From Xanthobacter dioxanivorans (GTDB lineage Bacteria > Pseudomonadota > Alphaproteobacteria > Rhizobiales > Xanthobacteraceae), in assembly GCF_016807805.1 (NCBI RefSeq), contig NZ_CP063362.1, positions 3,204,501 through 3,268,500 of the forward strand: a stretch of DNA of 64,000 nt, in the 5' to 3' direction. This document shows, piece by piece, positions 45,927-54,643 of this stretch (position 1 is its first letter; each line of letters opens with the position of its first letter). The position numbers were made by a program, and so were the translations under genes. The notes under the pieces were generated by a model. It was not told the origin of the DNA. It saw nothing but the letters and a program-made list of their open reading frames with translations, and did no database searches.

Positions 45927-46339
45927 ACGGCGAGGCGCGCACGCCCCACGCGGCGCTCGGCGCGCTCGGGCAACCGGCCTCGGGCGTGCTGCGGCTGTTC
46001 CATCACCACGTCTATGAATATGGACGGGGCGTGCGCGCCCTGTTCCTCATGACCATCAGCCGCGAGGAGCTGGCCCTGGTGGCGGTGCGCCTCGAGAACC
46101 AGGGCATCGACCATTTCGTGCAGCAGGTGAGCCCGGCCAAGGTGAACCTCTTCTTTGGCCGCTCCGCCTTCGTGGCGGTGGCGCGGGCCATCGTCACGCG
46201 CCCGCTCAACACGCTGACGCCGGAAGAGGACTTCATGCTGGGAACGCTGCTCGGCTACGACCGGGAGCAGCAGTGCCGGCGCTATCTCTCGCGCACCGGG
46301 TGCGGCGGGGCGGGGCCGGTCGTCCTCGCGGCGGAGTGA
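45905..46339 (+). CDS. DUF2023-like protein coupled to flavodoxin
   Basis: A 144-residue cytoplasmic protein. The core, VLRLFHHHVYEYGRGVRALFLMT followed by EELALVAVRLENQGIDHFVQ and VNLFFGRSAFVAVA, matches what I recall of the DUF2023 family, which occurs beside flavodoxin genes. A His cluster (FHHHVYE) and one Cys pair region (QQCRRYLSRTGCGG) are notable. It overlaps the flavodoxin gene by 22 bases in another frame, so the two are co-expressed. A role in flavodoxin use or iron response is suggested only by this coupling. Confidence 0.8.
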   Translation: MVEQAAVNGEARTPHAALGALGQPASGVLRLFHHHVYEYGRGVRALFLMTISREELALVAVRLENQGIDHFVQQVSPAKVNLFFGRSAFVAVARAIVTRPLNTLTPEEDFMLGTLLGYDREQQCRRYLSRTGCGGAGPVVLAAE

Positions 46340-46407
46340 GCCGGACCCCGTTCCGCCGCGCGTTCGGAGCGCATGCGCCGCTCTGGGTGTCGCGGCCCTG
46401 GGGAGGC

Positions 46408-46773
46408 TCAGTGGCCCTGTTCGCCTTCGGCGTGGCGCGTCGCCAGCGGCAGGGAGGCCGTGGCGAGGAAGGACCGGTAGCGGCGACGGGCGTCCACGGC
46501 GGTGCCGTTGTCGGAGATGGCCGCTTCCTGCAATTCGGCCAGCGCCCACGGGCCGGGCTCCACCGGGATGGCGACGATCTGCGGCGCCGCGTGGGAGGTG
46601 ATCTCGATCACGTCGTGCGGGGTAAGGGCCTGGAGCGCGTGGGCCGCAAGCTGGCGCTGGTAGGCGCGCCGTTCCGGAGAAAGGTTGTCCCATGCTTCCA
46701 GCAGCGGATAACGCTGCCGGGAGAATGCATGCATCGCGCGCGCCATGCGCTCCACCATGTCGGTCGAGATCAT
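46408..46773 (-). CDS. Hypothetical protein
   Basis: A 121-residue protein without a recognised domain. The N-terminal half is helical and amphipathic (DMVERMARAMHAFSRQRYPLLEAWDNLSPERRAYQRQLAAHAL), with the SPERR-type wording seen in short proteins of unknown function in Hyphomicrobiales. There is no signal peptide. It is convergent with the DUF2023 gene and stands alone. Codon use looks genuine. The 318 bases to the next gene on its right show no further gene. Confidence 0.65.
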   Translation of the reverse strand: MISTDMVERMARAMHAFSRQRYPLLEAWDNLSPERRAYQRQLAAHALQALTPHDVIEITSHAAPQIVAIPVEPGPWALAELQEAAISDNGTAVDARRRYRSFLATASLPLATRHAEGEQGH

Positions 46774-47091
46774 CCCCGCCTCTTCACGCCGTCACACTTC
46801 TGAAGTCCGGGACCCCGGCGAAAGCCAAATTAGGCCGGGCACCTTTCCCGGAAGTTGCCAGCGACGGCCCGCGTGCGGTCATGGTGAACAAAGCGTAAAG
46901 CCGGCGGCGGCGGGACCGCCCGGCGGCGGCGCGGGTCCGGCCGGATTTTCCCCTTGCCGTGCGCGGATGGCCGGTGCATGCGTGATCCGCGCCGCCGGGC
47001 GTGCATCCGGTGGCGCGCTTTAGGCTGCAGGCCTCGGCGGCCCCCGGTCGGGGGCGGGGTGCGGCCGGATCCGGCGAGAAGGGAGCCAGTC

Positions 47092-47841
47092 ATGTCCGTG
47101 AAGCTCAGCGATCTCAAGGTGAAGCTCTTCACCGACGGTGCCGACAAGGCACAGATCGTGGAGATGGCGAAGCAGCCTCACATCGCCGGCTTCACCACCA
47201 ATCCCTCCCTGCTGCGCAAGGCCGGCGTGACCGATTACGAGGCCTATGCCCGGGACCTGGTGGCCGCCGTGCCGGACCGTCACATCTCGTTCGAGGTGTT
47301 TTCCGACGAAATTCCGGAAATGCGCGCCCAGGCCCGCGTCATCGCCACCTGGGGCGAGCATGTGCACGTCAAGCTGCCGGTCTCCACCACCAGGGGCGAG
47401 ACGCTCTATGAACTGGTGCGGGACCTCGTGAGCGACGGGGTGAAGGTGAACCTCACCGCCATCTTCGACGTGCCGCAGGTGGAGGAGGGGGTGAAGGCCC
47501 TCGCCGGCGGCGCGCCCTCCATCATCTCGGTCTTCGCCGGCCGCCTCGCTGACCTCGGCATCGACTACAAGCCCGCCATATCGCGGGCGGTGGACCTGTC
47601 GCGCCAGACGCCGAACGTGGAGGTCATCTGGGCCTCCACCCGCGAGGTGTGGAACGTGATCGAGGCGGACCAGATGGGCTGCCAGATCATTACCGCCCCC
47701 GCCGACGTGCTGAAGAAGCTGCCGGCGCTGGGCTCCAGGACGGCGGCGGAACTCTCGCTGGACGCGGTGAAGGCTTTCCGCTCCGACGCCCTCGCAGCCG
47801 GCCTCACCCTCGACCTCAAGGGCCGCGCCGCGGCGGAATGA
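47092..47841 (+). CDS. Transaldolase family protein
   Basis: A 249-residue class I aldolase of the transaldolase superfamily. The signature is good: LFTDGADKAQIVEM, GFTTNPSLLRKAGVTDYEAYA, the Schiff-base Lys in HVHVKLPVSTTRG, VNLTAIFDVPQVEEGV, ISVFAGRLADLGID and WASTREVWNV. It would transfer or release a dihydroxyacetone unit in the pentose phosphate pathway or act as a fructose-6-phosphate aldolase-like enzyme; it is slightly longer than the TalC type. AGGGAG precedes the ATG. No other pentose phosphate gene is adjacent. Confidence 0.9.
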   Translation: MSVKLSDLKVKLFTDGADKAQIVEMAKQPHIAGFTTNPSLLRKAGVTDYEAYARDLVAAVPDRHISFEVFSDEIPEMRAQARVIATWGEHVHVKLPVSTTRGETLYELVRDLVSDGVKVNLTAIFDVPQVEEGVKALAGGAPSIISVFAGRLADLGIDYKPAISRAVDLSRQTPNVEVIWASTREVWNVIEADQMGCQIITAPADVLKKLPALGSRTAAELSLDAVKAFRSDALAAGLTLDLKGRAAAE

Positions 47842-47890
47842 GCGGCCGGCCGCCGGCCCCGCCCACCCGGCGTCGGTCCTGTGCATTTAA

Positions 47891-47919
47891 GCGGCCTGCC
47901 TGCTCCGCGGGCAGGCCGC
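47891..47919 (+). terminator. Strong hairpin after the transaldolase gene
   Basis: A perfect 10-bp stem GCGGCCTGCC (47891-47900) / GGCAGGCCGC (47910-47919) with a nine-base loop, 49 bases after the stop. There is no T tract, so it may act with Rho or only protect the mRNA end. Confidence 0.5.
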
Positions 47920-48022
47920 GCCATTGCGCACGCGGCCTACCCTGTTACACTGGCGGCAAGGCGCAGTCGGCCGCGCGCCATGCGGACCGACGGGAGCGCA
48001 TGGACCGCCATGTGGCGAGGGG

Positions 48023-49294
48023 ATGGACATGAGGGACGAGACGCACGGGCCCGCGTCAGGCCCGGAGCCGTCTTGCCGTGAGCGTAACGCTACGGAAGGC
48101 GGGGCGGAGGGGCGCCGCGCGGCGGTCCCACCGGCGCCGAATGTCCTGCCGGCGGCGAGCGTCCAGCCGGCGGCAAGCGCTAATCCGGCCGCTGGCGTCC
48201 AGTCGGGATCGCCGGTGCGGCGCGACGGCGCGACGGCGCCGTTCGGCTCCCATTGTGGCCCGGTCTACGCCGCCATCGACCTCGGCACCAACAATTGCCG
48301 CCTGCTCGTCGCCCGGCCGACCGCGCGCAGTTTCCGCGTGGTGGATGCCTTCTCGCGCATCGTGCGCCTCGGCGAGGGCCTCGGCGCGTCGGGCCGCCTG
48401 TGCGATGCCGCCATGGACCGGGCGGTGGCCGCGCTGGAGATCTGCGCGGCGAAGATGGAGATGCGGGGCGTCTCCCGCGCCCGCATCGTCGCCACCGAGG
48501 CCTGCCGGTCGGCGGTCAACGGCGAGGATTTCTGCACCCGGGTGGAGGCGCGCACCGGCCTTGCCCTCGAAGTGGTGGACCGCCGCACCGAGGCCGGCTT
48601 GGCCGCGGCCGGCTGTGCGCCGCTGGTGGACCCCACCTGCGACGGGGCGGTGCTGTTCGACATCGGCGGCGGCTCCACCGAGGTGGTGTGGCTCGGCCGC
48701 CGCCCGGCGGGGGACGACGGGCCGCCGCGGGCACGCATCCGCTCCTGGGTCTCGCTGCCGGTGGGCGTGGTGTCCCTGTCCGAGCGGCATGGCGGGGTGA
48801 AGGTCTCTTCGGCGGTGTTCCGGGCCATGGTGGATGAGGTGTGCGGCATGCTCGACGGCGTGCGCCAGAGCTGGGGCGTGCGCGCGCCGGCGCGCCTGCA
48901 CCTGCTCGGCACCTCGGGCACGGTGACCACGGTGGCCGGCATCCATCTCGGCCTCGACCGCTACGACCGCACGCGGGTGGACGGGGCGTGGCTCGGCGCG
49001 GCACATATTGAACGGGTGGTGGACCGGCTCATGGACATGTCGTTCGAGGAGCGGGTAGCCAATCCGTGCATCGGCGCGCAGCGGGCGGACCTGGTGCTGG
49101 CCGGCTGCGCCATCATGGAGGCGGTACGCCGCGTGTTTCCCACCGACCGATTGAGAGTCGCCGATCGCGGCCTGCGCGAGGGCATGCTGGTGCAACTGAT
49201 GCGGGCCGACGGCGCATGGCGCCGAACCCGGCGCGAGCCTGCCGGCGGCGGCGATCCGCGCAGTGGCGATCCGCGCGAGGGTGGCGGCGCGTGA
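48023..49294 (+). CDS. Exopolyphosphatase / pppGpp phosphohydrolase family (Ppx/GppA)
   Basis: A 423-residue member of the actin-fold Ppx/GppA family, which hydrolyses polyphosphate ends or pppGpp. The signature follows an unusual Ala/Pro-rich N-terminal extension of about 75 residues: AAIDLGTNNCRLLVARP, then GASGRLCDAAMDRAVAALEIC, ATEACRSAVNGEDF and FDIGGGSTEVVWLG, and LHLLGTSGTVTTVAG. The C-terminal HD-like domain of longer family members is missing. Two in-frame ATGs (48023 and 48029) compete; GAGGGG favours the second. Its stop overlaps rlmE as GTGA, an arrangement common in alphaproteobacteria. Confidence 0.9.
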   Translation: MDMRDETHGPASGPEPSCRERNATEGGAEGRRAAVPPAPNVLPAASVQPAASANPAAGVQSGSPVRRDGATAPFGSHCGPVYAAIDLGTNNCRLLVARPTARSFRVVDAFSRIVRLGEGLGASGRLCDAAMDRAVAALEICAAKMEMRGVSRARIVATEACRSAVNGEDFCTRVEARTGLALEVVDRRTEAGLAAAGCAPLVDPTCDGAVLFDIGGGSTEVVWLGRRPAGDDGPPRARIRSWVSLPVGVVSLSERHGGVKVSSAVFRAMVDEVCGMLDGVRQSWGVRAPARLHLLGTSGTVTTVAGIHLGLDRYDRTRVDGAWLGAAHIERVVDRLMDMSFEERVANPCIGAQRADLVLAGCAIMEAVRRVFPTDRLRVADRGLREGMLVQLMRADGAWRRTRREPAGGGDPRSGDPREGGGA

Positions 49295-50040
49295 CAACTT
49301 CTCCCCGCGGGCCCGACGGCCGGCCCCTGAAGGTGCGCGTGAAGAAGTCGCGCGGCCGCACCACCTCGTCGCAGAAATGGCTGCAACGCCAGCTCAACGA
49401 TCCCTATGTGGCCCGCGCGCAGCGGGAGGGCTGGCGCTCGCGCGCCGCCTTCAAGCTCATCGAGCTGGACGAGAAGGCCAAGATCCTCAGGCGCGGCCTG
49501 CGCATCGTCGACCTGGGCGCCGCCCCCGGCGGCTGGAGCCAGGTGGCGGCGAAGAAGATCGGGCTTGAGGAAGGGCAGGGCAAGATCGTCGCCATCGACC
49601 TCCTGGAGATCGACCCGATTCCCGGCGTGACCTTCGCCCAGATGGACTTCCTTACCCCCGAAGCCCCCGGGCGCCTGATGGAGATGCTGGGCGGCCAGGC
49701 CGACCTCGTCATGTCAGACATGGCGGCCAACACCACCGGTCACAAGAAGACCGACCACCTGCGCATCGTCGGCCTCGTGGAACTTGCCGCCGAGTTCGCC
49801 CGGCAGGTGCTGGCGCCGGGCGGGACATTCCTGGCCAAGGTGATCCAGGGGGGCACCGAGGGCACGCTGCTCGGCGACCTCAAGCGCGACTTCGCCCAGA
49901 TCCGGCACATCAAGCCCGCCGCCAGCCGCGCCGATTCGGCCGAGCTCTACGTGCTGGCCACCGGCTTCAGGGGGCGGGCGCTGGCGGATGCAGCCGAGCC
50001 GGCCCCCGGCGATGCGGACGAGGCGGCCTCGCCCGGCTGA
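49291..50040 (+). CDS. rlmE: 23S rRNA (uridine-2'-O)-methyltransferase RlmE
   Basis: RlmE (FtsJ/RrmJ) methylates U2552 of 23S rRNA in the ribosomal A site. The 249-residue protein has the K-D-K-E catalytic set in the usual places: RSRAAFKLIELDEK, VMSDMAANTTGHKKTD, GTFLAKVIQGG and SAELYVLATGF. The SAM motif is VDLGAAPGGWSQVAA. The N-terminal basic segment (VRVKKSRGRTTSSQKW) aids RNA binding. The start is the GTG overlapping the preceding stop. Confidence 0.95.
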   Translation: MTTSPRGPDGRPLKVRVKKSRGRTTSSQKWLQRQLNDPYVARAQREGWRSRAAFKLIELDEKAKILRRGLRIVDLGAAPGGWSQVAAKKIGLEEGQGKIVAIDLLEIDPIPGVTFAQMDFLTPEAPGRLMEMLGGQADLVMSDMAANTTGHKKTDHLRIVGLVELAAEFARQVLAPGGTFLAKVIQGGTEGTLLGDLKRDFAQIRHIKPAASRADSAELYVLATGFRGRALADAAEPAPGDADEAASPG

Positions 50041-50055
50041 GGCCTCCCGGAAACC

Positions 50056-51506
50056 CTACGGCTCCGTCGCCACGTCGCTGCGCGGGTCGGTGTGTTCCGG
50101 CTTCGGCCCGGTCAGTTGCGCGCCGGCATCCTTGGGCAGCCGCAGGAAGAAGAACAGGCTGACCAGGCTCACCAGCGCCACCACCACGAACGCCACCGAG
50201 AAATCGTCATGGGTCACGGTGGTCTCGCCGCGGTTGGAGCGCAGGGTTTCCAGCACCAGGCCGGCCAGGGCCACGCCACAGGACAGGGAGACCTGCTGGG
50301 CGACGCTGGCGAACGAGGTGGCCCGGCTCATCTCCTGCGTCTCCACCTCGGCATAGCTCAGGGCATTGACGGCGGTGAACTGGAGCGAGCGCAGGAAGCC
50401 GCCGGCGAGCAGCACCAGCACGATCACCATGTGCGGCGTCTCGATGGTGAACAGGCCGTTGGCGGCGATGAAGGCGCTGCAGACGAAGGTGTTGACCAGC
50501 AGCACGTTGCGGTAGCCGAGGCGCCGCAGCAGGGGCGCGGCGGTGAATTTCATGGCCATGGCCCCGGCCGAGGCCGCGAACGTGAGCAGGCCGGAGGCGA
50601 AGGGGGACAGGCCGAAGGACAATTGCAGCATCAGCGGCAGCAGGAAGGGCATGGCGCCGATGCCCACCCGGAAGAAGGAGCCGCCGATGACGCCGGCGCG
50701 GAAGGTGGGGTGGCGCAGCAGCTTCAGGTCCAGCACCGCGTGCGGCGTACGCCGGGCATGGCGGACATAGAAGGCCATGGCCACCGCGCCGGCACCGGCG
50801 ACCGCCAAGGCCGTCCACACCGGGATCAACTCCTCCCCCAGCACGGCGAAGCCGAAGACGAGGCCTGACAGCCCGATGCCCGACAGCACCAGTCCCTTCA
50901 GGTCGAGGGGGGGAACATCCTCCTCGCGCACGTTCTCGATGAAGCGGGTGGCGAGGTAGACCCGAGCACGCCGATGGGCACGTTGATGAAGAAGATGAGG
51001 CGCCAGTCGAAATAGGTGGTGATGAAGCCGCCCAAAGGCGGCCCGAACACCGGCCCCAGCAGCGCCGGAATGGTCAGCCACGCCAGCGCCGAGACCAGCT
51101 CGGACTTGGGCACCGACCGCAGGATCACGAGACGGCCCACCGGCACCATCATCGCTCCGCCCATCCCCTGGATCATGCGGTAGATGACGAAATCGGTGAG
51201 CGAAGTGGACAGCCCGCACAGCACCGAGCCCACCGTGAAGATGACGATGGCCGAGCGGAACACGGTGCGCGCGCCATAGCGGTCCGCCGCCCAGCCGCTG
51301 GCCGGGATGAATACCGCGAGGGAGAGGAGGTAGGACGTCAGCGCCAGCTTGAGCGCCACCGGATCCTCATGGAGGCTCGCGGCGATGGCGGGCAGGGAGG
51401 TGGCGATGACGGTCGCGTCCACCTGCTCCATGAAGAGCGCGCAGGCAACAATGAGGGGGATGAGGACCTGCGGCGGCAGAGCCTTGATCGGCATGGGCGT
51501 TTCCAT
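50056..51506 (-). pseudogene. MFS multidrug exporter, DHA2/EmrB type, frameshifted
   Basis: A drug:proton antiporter of the 14-helix DHA2 group, about 480 residues. The N-terminal half (from ATG 51506, METPMPIKAL; or 51494) has the TM1 motif FMEQVDATVIATSLPAIA, GWAADRYGARTVF and motif C-like PALLGPVFGPPLGGFIT. The C-terminal half continues as YLATRFIENVREEDVPPLD with eight more hydrophobic segments. The frame breaks at INVPIGVLG-VYLATRF, where the run at 50961-50963 lacks one base. Both halves look functional, so this is a single deletion or an assembly error. No adaptor gene is adjacent. Confidence 0.85.
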
Positions 51507-51671
51507 GGGGCCGCGCGTCCCGGGGCAACGGAGCGCAGACATCCCTTGTTCCCGAATACGGGCTCCCTCACGCGCAATCAACCGCCCCGCGATCAACCGC
51601 CTGCGATGCTTGAAGCGGCCCTGATCCGCACCATATGCATGGCGGGCCTCAAAGGAGGGCCTCGAAAGACC

Positions 51672-51923
51672 ATGATCTACATTCTCGCCGCTCTGCTTCC
51701 GCCGCTCGGCCTTCTGGTGAACGCGCAGCCGATCTCGGCGCTGGTCAATCTGGTGATGATCGTGCCCTGCATCCTGCTCGGCCTGATCTTTCCGCTGTTC
51801 TTCCTGGTGCCCTCGGCCCATGCGGTGATCGCGGTGCACATGAAGCGGACCGAGCGGCGCCAGCGCGAGGTCATCGAGGCCATCGAGCGCAGCGGCGTGC
51901 CGCCGCGCGACTGGCGGCCGTAG
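51672..51923 (+). CDS. Small membrane protein, YqaE/Pmp3-like
   Basis: An 83-residue protein with two transmembrane helices (MIYILAALLPPLGLLVNAQP and LVNLVMIVPCILLGLIFPLF) followed by PSAHAVIAVHMK and a charged C-terminal tail. The AALLPPLGLL start and the SAHAVIAV end resemble the YqaE/Pmp3 family of small stress-related membrane proteins, though with a longer tail. AGGAGGG lies upstream with wide spacing. It is divergent from the MFS gene. Its role is uncertain. Confidence 0.75.
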   Translation: MIYILAALLPPLGLLVNAQPISALVNLVMIVPCILLGLIFPLFFLVPSAHAVIAVHMKRTERRQREVIEAIERSGVPPRDWRP

Positions 51924-52029
51924 GCGCCGGGCCGTCCGCCGCGCTCCCCTTGCCGCCCGTCCCGACAGGGGCGGGCGGAGGTTCACAAGGGCGTGGCTTC
52001 ACAAGGGCGTGGCTCACGAGGGCGTGCGC

Positions 52030-53055
52030 CTATTCCACCACCAGCACGATCTTGCCCACATGGGCGCTCGCATCCATGCGGGCATGGGCCGAGGCGGCAT
52101 CCGCCAGGGGGAAGGTCGCGTCCACCACCGGCCGGACGGTGCCGGCGCGGACCAGCGGCCACACCGTCTCGACGATGGCGGCGGCGAGGGCCGCCTTTTC
52201 CGCCACGGGCCGCGAGCGCAGGGTCGAGCCGGTATGGGTGAGGCGCTTCAGCATCAGCCGCATGAAGTCCACCTCCGCCTTGGCGCCCTCCTGGAACGCG
52301 ATCTGCACGATGCGCCCGTCCTGGGCCGCCGCCTCGTAATTCTTCTGGATGTAGCGCCCGCCGATCATGTCGAGAATGACATTGGCGCCCTTGCCGGCGG
52401 TGAAGCTCTTCACCTCGGCGACGAAGTCCTGCGTGCGGTAGTTCACCGCGAGGTCGGCGCCGAGCCTCACGCAGGCGGCGCATTTCTCGTCGGAGCCCGC
52501 CGTCACCACCACGCGGGCACCGAACGCCTTGGCGAGCTGGATGGCGGTGGTGCCGATGCCGCTCGCCCCGCCATGCAGCAGCAGGGTCTCGCCCGCCTTC
52601 AGCTGGCCGCGCTCGAAGACGTTGCTCCACACGGTGAAGACGGTCTCGGGCAGGGCCGCGGCCTCGGCGGCGGAAAGGCCGTCCGGGATGGGCAGGGCGG
52701 TGGATTCGTGGGTGGTGCAATATTGCGCATAGCCACCGCCGGTGACGAGGGCGCAGATCCGCTCGCCCAGCCGGAAGCGGCTGGCGCCCGCGCCGAGGGC
52801 CACCACGGTGCCGGCGATCTCCAGGCCGGGAATGTCGGAGGCTCCGGGCGGGGGCGGATAGAGGCCCTTGCGCTGCATCACGTCCGGGCGGTTCACGCCG
52901 GCGGCCTCCACCTTCACCAGCACTTCGCCCGGCGCGGGGCTGGGCACGGGGCGGGTGGCGGGAACCAGCACCTCGGGCCCGCCGGGGGCGGCGATGGTGA
53001 CGACGGTCATGGTGGCGGGCAGGGGTGGCGGCGACATTTCGGGTGGCAGCGACAT
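52030..53055 (-). CDS. NAD(P)H:quinone oxidoreductase, zeta-crystallin type
   Basis: A medium-chain reductase of about 341 residues without zinc ligands. N-terminal GroES-like part: TVVTIAAPGGPEVLVPATRP, GEVLVKVEAAGVNRPDVMQRKG, PGLEIAGTVVALGAG. Nucleotide fold: LLLHGGASGIGTTAIQLAKA. NADPH-dependent reduction of quinones or enals is the expected activity. The N-terminus is uncertain: ATG 53055 has a GGAG upstream and is used here; ATG 53010 gives the usual family start MTVVTIAAPGG. It is divergent from the DUF1192 gene. Confidence 0.9.
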   Translation of the reverse strand: MSLPPEMSPPPLPATMTVVTIAAPGGPEVLVPATRPVPSPAPGEVLVKVEAAGVNRPDVMQRKGLYPPPPGASDIPGLEIAGTVVALGAGASRFRLGERICALVTGGGYAQYCTTHESTALPIPDGLSAAEAAALPETVFTVWSNVFERGQLKAGETLLLHGGASGIGTTAIQLAKAFGARVVVTAGSDEKCAACVRLGADLAVNYRTQDFVAEVKSFTAGKGANVILDMIGGRYIQKNYEAAAQDGRIVQIAFQEGAKAEVDFMRLMLKRLTHTGSTLRSRPVAEKAALAAAIVETVWPLVRAGTVRPVVDATFPLADAASAHARMDASAHVGKIVLVVE

Positions 53056-53222
53056 TTCGGGCTCCGGACGGATGGGGCGCGGCCCTGAGGGCGGCCCTCC
53101 GGGGGCGTGCGGGAAGGGGGCTTTAAACCGCGTGCGGGACGCGCAAGATAGGGCCGGCCGCCCGACGGCCTGAGGCCGGGGCGTGCGGCGGGCGAGAATA
53201 GGGACAGGCCTGGGAGAAGCCA

Positions 53223-53405
53223 ATGGATGAGGAGCCGGCACCCCCGCCGCGCGAGGTGCTCGTGGAGGCGGACCTATCGCGCCTTTCCGTGGATGAGATC
53301 GAAAGCCGAATCGCGCGGCTGAGGGCGGAGATCACGCGGCTTGAGGCCGCCCTGGCGCAGAAGCAGGCGTCCCGCGCCGCCGCGGATGCGGCCTTCAGGC
53401 TCTGA
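53223..53405 (+). CDS. DUF1192 family protein
   Basis: A 60-residue protein of the DUF1192 family, with LSRLSVDEIESRIARLRAEITRLEAAL forming a short coiled coil. The family is confined to alphaproteobacteria and nearly always divergent from a quinone oxidoreductase gene, as here. Function unknown. AGAAGCC just before the ATG is a weak ribosome binding site. Confidence 0.9.
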   Translation: MDEEPAPPPREVLVEADLSRLSVDEIESRIARLRAEITRLEAALAQKQASRAAADAAFRL

Positions 53406-53446
53406 CCGGCGTCCGCGGGAGGGGGCGCGCTTTTAGGGCGTGCGCG

Positions 53447-53462
53447 TTAATCCCGCGTTAAC
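53447..53462 (+). promoter_or_regulatory. CtrA-type binding site
   Basis: TTAA-TCCCGCG-TTAAC matches the full CtrA consensus TTAA-N7-TTAAC without mismatch. It overlaps a 16-bp perfect palindrome CCCGCGTTAACGCGGG at 53452-53467. Two GANTC (CcrM) methylation sites follow at 53493-53497 and 53500-53504. Together these suggest cell-cycle control of a transcript starting near 53490. Confidence 0.6.
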
Positions 53463-53484
53463 GCGGGTGCGGCATGCTGTCCTT

Positions 53485-53566
53485 GTCCGCGGGATTCAGG
53501 ATTCCTCCCGGACATCTGGCAACTCTCCCTGTCGGACTTCGAGCCGCCGCAAGGCGGCTCTTCTTT
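53485..53566 (+). ncRNA. Candidate CtrA-controlled small RNA
   Basis: A short transcription unit with no reading frame is suggested by a CtrA box at 53447-53462, an unpaired pyrimidine-rich stretch (CCTCCCGG, CTCTCCCTG) at 53503-53532 and a strong terminator at 53541-53566. The 5' end is estimated from the usual distance to a CtrA box. C-rich single strands such as CCUCCC often pair with ribosome binding sites. The flanking bases to 53836 contain no other gene. It could instead be a leader for the next gene. Confidence 0.45.
53541..53566 (+). terminator. Rho-independent terminator
   Basis: A perfect stem GAGCCGCC (53541-53548) / GGCGGCTC (53553-53560), with a GCAA tetraloop, is followed by TTCTTT. 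It ends the candidate small RNA, or the DUF1192 transcript. Confidence 0.75.
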
Positions 53567-53836
53567 GTGCCCGTGGCGAAATCTCTCCCTGCCCGCGCGA
53601 ACTTTTTCCATGCCCGCGGCGCCCATTTCCCCTGCCTGCGGCGACCTTTTCCCCCGTACGCGGCGCCTTGCCCGATATCCCCAGCCCGCCTGCGCCCGAA
53701 GGTCTTTACCTGCCGGGCCCGCTGCCGCTTGATGCGCCACCTGGCCTTGGCGCGGGAGCCGCACGGGCGGCACCGGTGCCGGGGCGGAGCCGTTTTGCGC
53801 CATGCGGGCGGCAGCGGGCGCAGGCGGAGGAGCGGG

Positions 53837-54256
53837 GTGGCAGGCGTGGCGGGTGGGGCGTTCGACGGCCTCTTTCAGGACGGCATGGCGCGGCTCGCAT
53901 CCCATGTGGCGCGGCTGCGCGCCCTCGCGTCCGGCCTGCCGCCGTCCGATGCCGGAGCGCTGCTCACCCTGCTGCGGGATGCCCAGGCGGGGCTATTGCT
54001 GCTGCGCGCCCGCAGCGCCGGCGACCTGCCGGCGGCAGCAATGGCGCGGGAGGCCGGCCGCCTTTGCCTCACGCTCGATCCCGCGCGGCTCGCCCGCCTG
54101 CCACAGCCGGCCCGGCTCGTCGCGGTGGAGGCCCAGTTGCTGGCCGGGCGCATCGGCGCGCGGCTGATGGCGGACGCGACGGAGCCCGGCAAAAACGAAA
54201 AGCCGCGACGGCGGCCGAGCCGCCCGCGGCTTCATGTGGTGACGCCCGCCCCTTGA
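53837..54256 (+). CDS. Hypothetical helical protein (possible FlaF/DUF-like regulator)
   Basis: A 139-residue protein with no firm family match. It starts at GTG 53837, chosen because GGAGG lies six bases upstream; the frame stays open farther left but that part looks non-coding. The body is helical with Leu/Ala heptad character (LASHVARLRALASGL, LLTLLRDAQAGLLLLRARS, LVAVEAQLLAGRIGARLM) and ends in a basic tail (KNEKPRRRPSRPRLHVV). Single-domain, cytoplasmic, function unknown. It precedes rpmE on the opposite strand. Confidence 0.55.
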   Translation: MAGVAGGAFDGLFQDGMARLASHVARLRALASGLPPSDAGALLTLLRDAQAGLLLLRARSAGDLPAAAMAREAGRLCLTLDPARLARLPQPARLVAVEAQLLAGRIGARLMADATEPGKNEKPRRRPSRPRLHVVTPAP

Positions 54257-54328
54257 GGGGCCCTGCGGCATCTGCCCGGAGAGGCCTGCGACGGAGGCGC
54301 GCAGGCCGTTCCGCCGCAAGCGGGCGGA

Positions 54329-54553
54329 TCAGCCCTTCAGCAGGGCGCCGAACTTGCTCTTGAAGCGGGAAACACGGCCGCCGCGATCCATCAGCTGCTG
54401 GGTGCCGCCGGTCCAGGCCGGGTGCGTGCGCGGGTCGATGTCGAGCTGAAGGGTGTCACCCTCCTTGCCGTAGGTCGACCGGGTCGTGTACTCCGAACCA
54501 TCCGTCATCAGCACCTTGATGAAGTGGTAATCTGGGTGGATGTCGCTCTTCAT
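54329..54553 (-). CDS. rpmE: 50S ribosomal protein L31
   Basis: Ribosomal protein L31, 74 residues, at the subunit interface. Text: [33 protein letters not shown], and [12 protein letters not shown] at the C-terminus. The zinc-binding Cys of the type found in E. coli RpmE are all absent, so this is a zinc-independent (C-minus) form. It is divergent from the ABC exporter gene across 90 bases that must hold both promoters. Confidence 0.95.
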   Translation of the reverse strand: MKSDIHPDYHFIKVLMTDGSEYTTRSTYGKEGDTLQLDIDPRTHPAWTGGTQQLMDRGGRVSRFKSKFGALLKG

Positions 54554-54643
54554 TGGTTCAATCCTTTATCGCCACGCCGTACCGCTTGCCGGGCCAGCAG
54601 CGTCAATTTCGGTTCCTGACGGAAGTGGCGGGTCTATAGCCGA

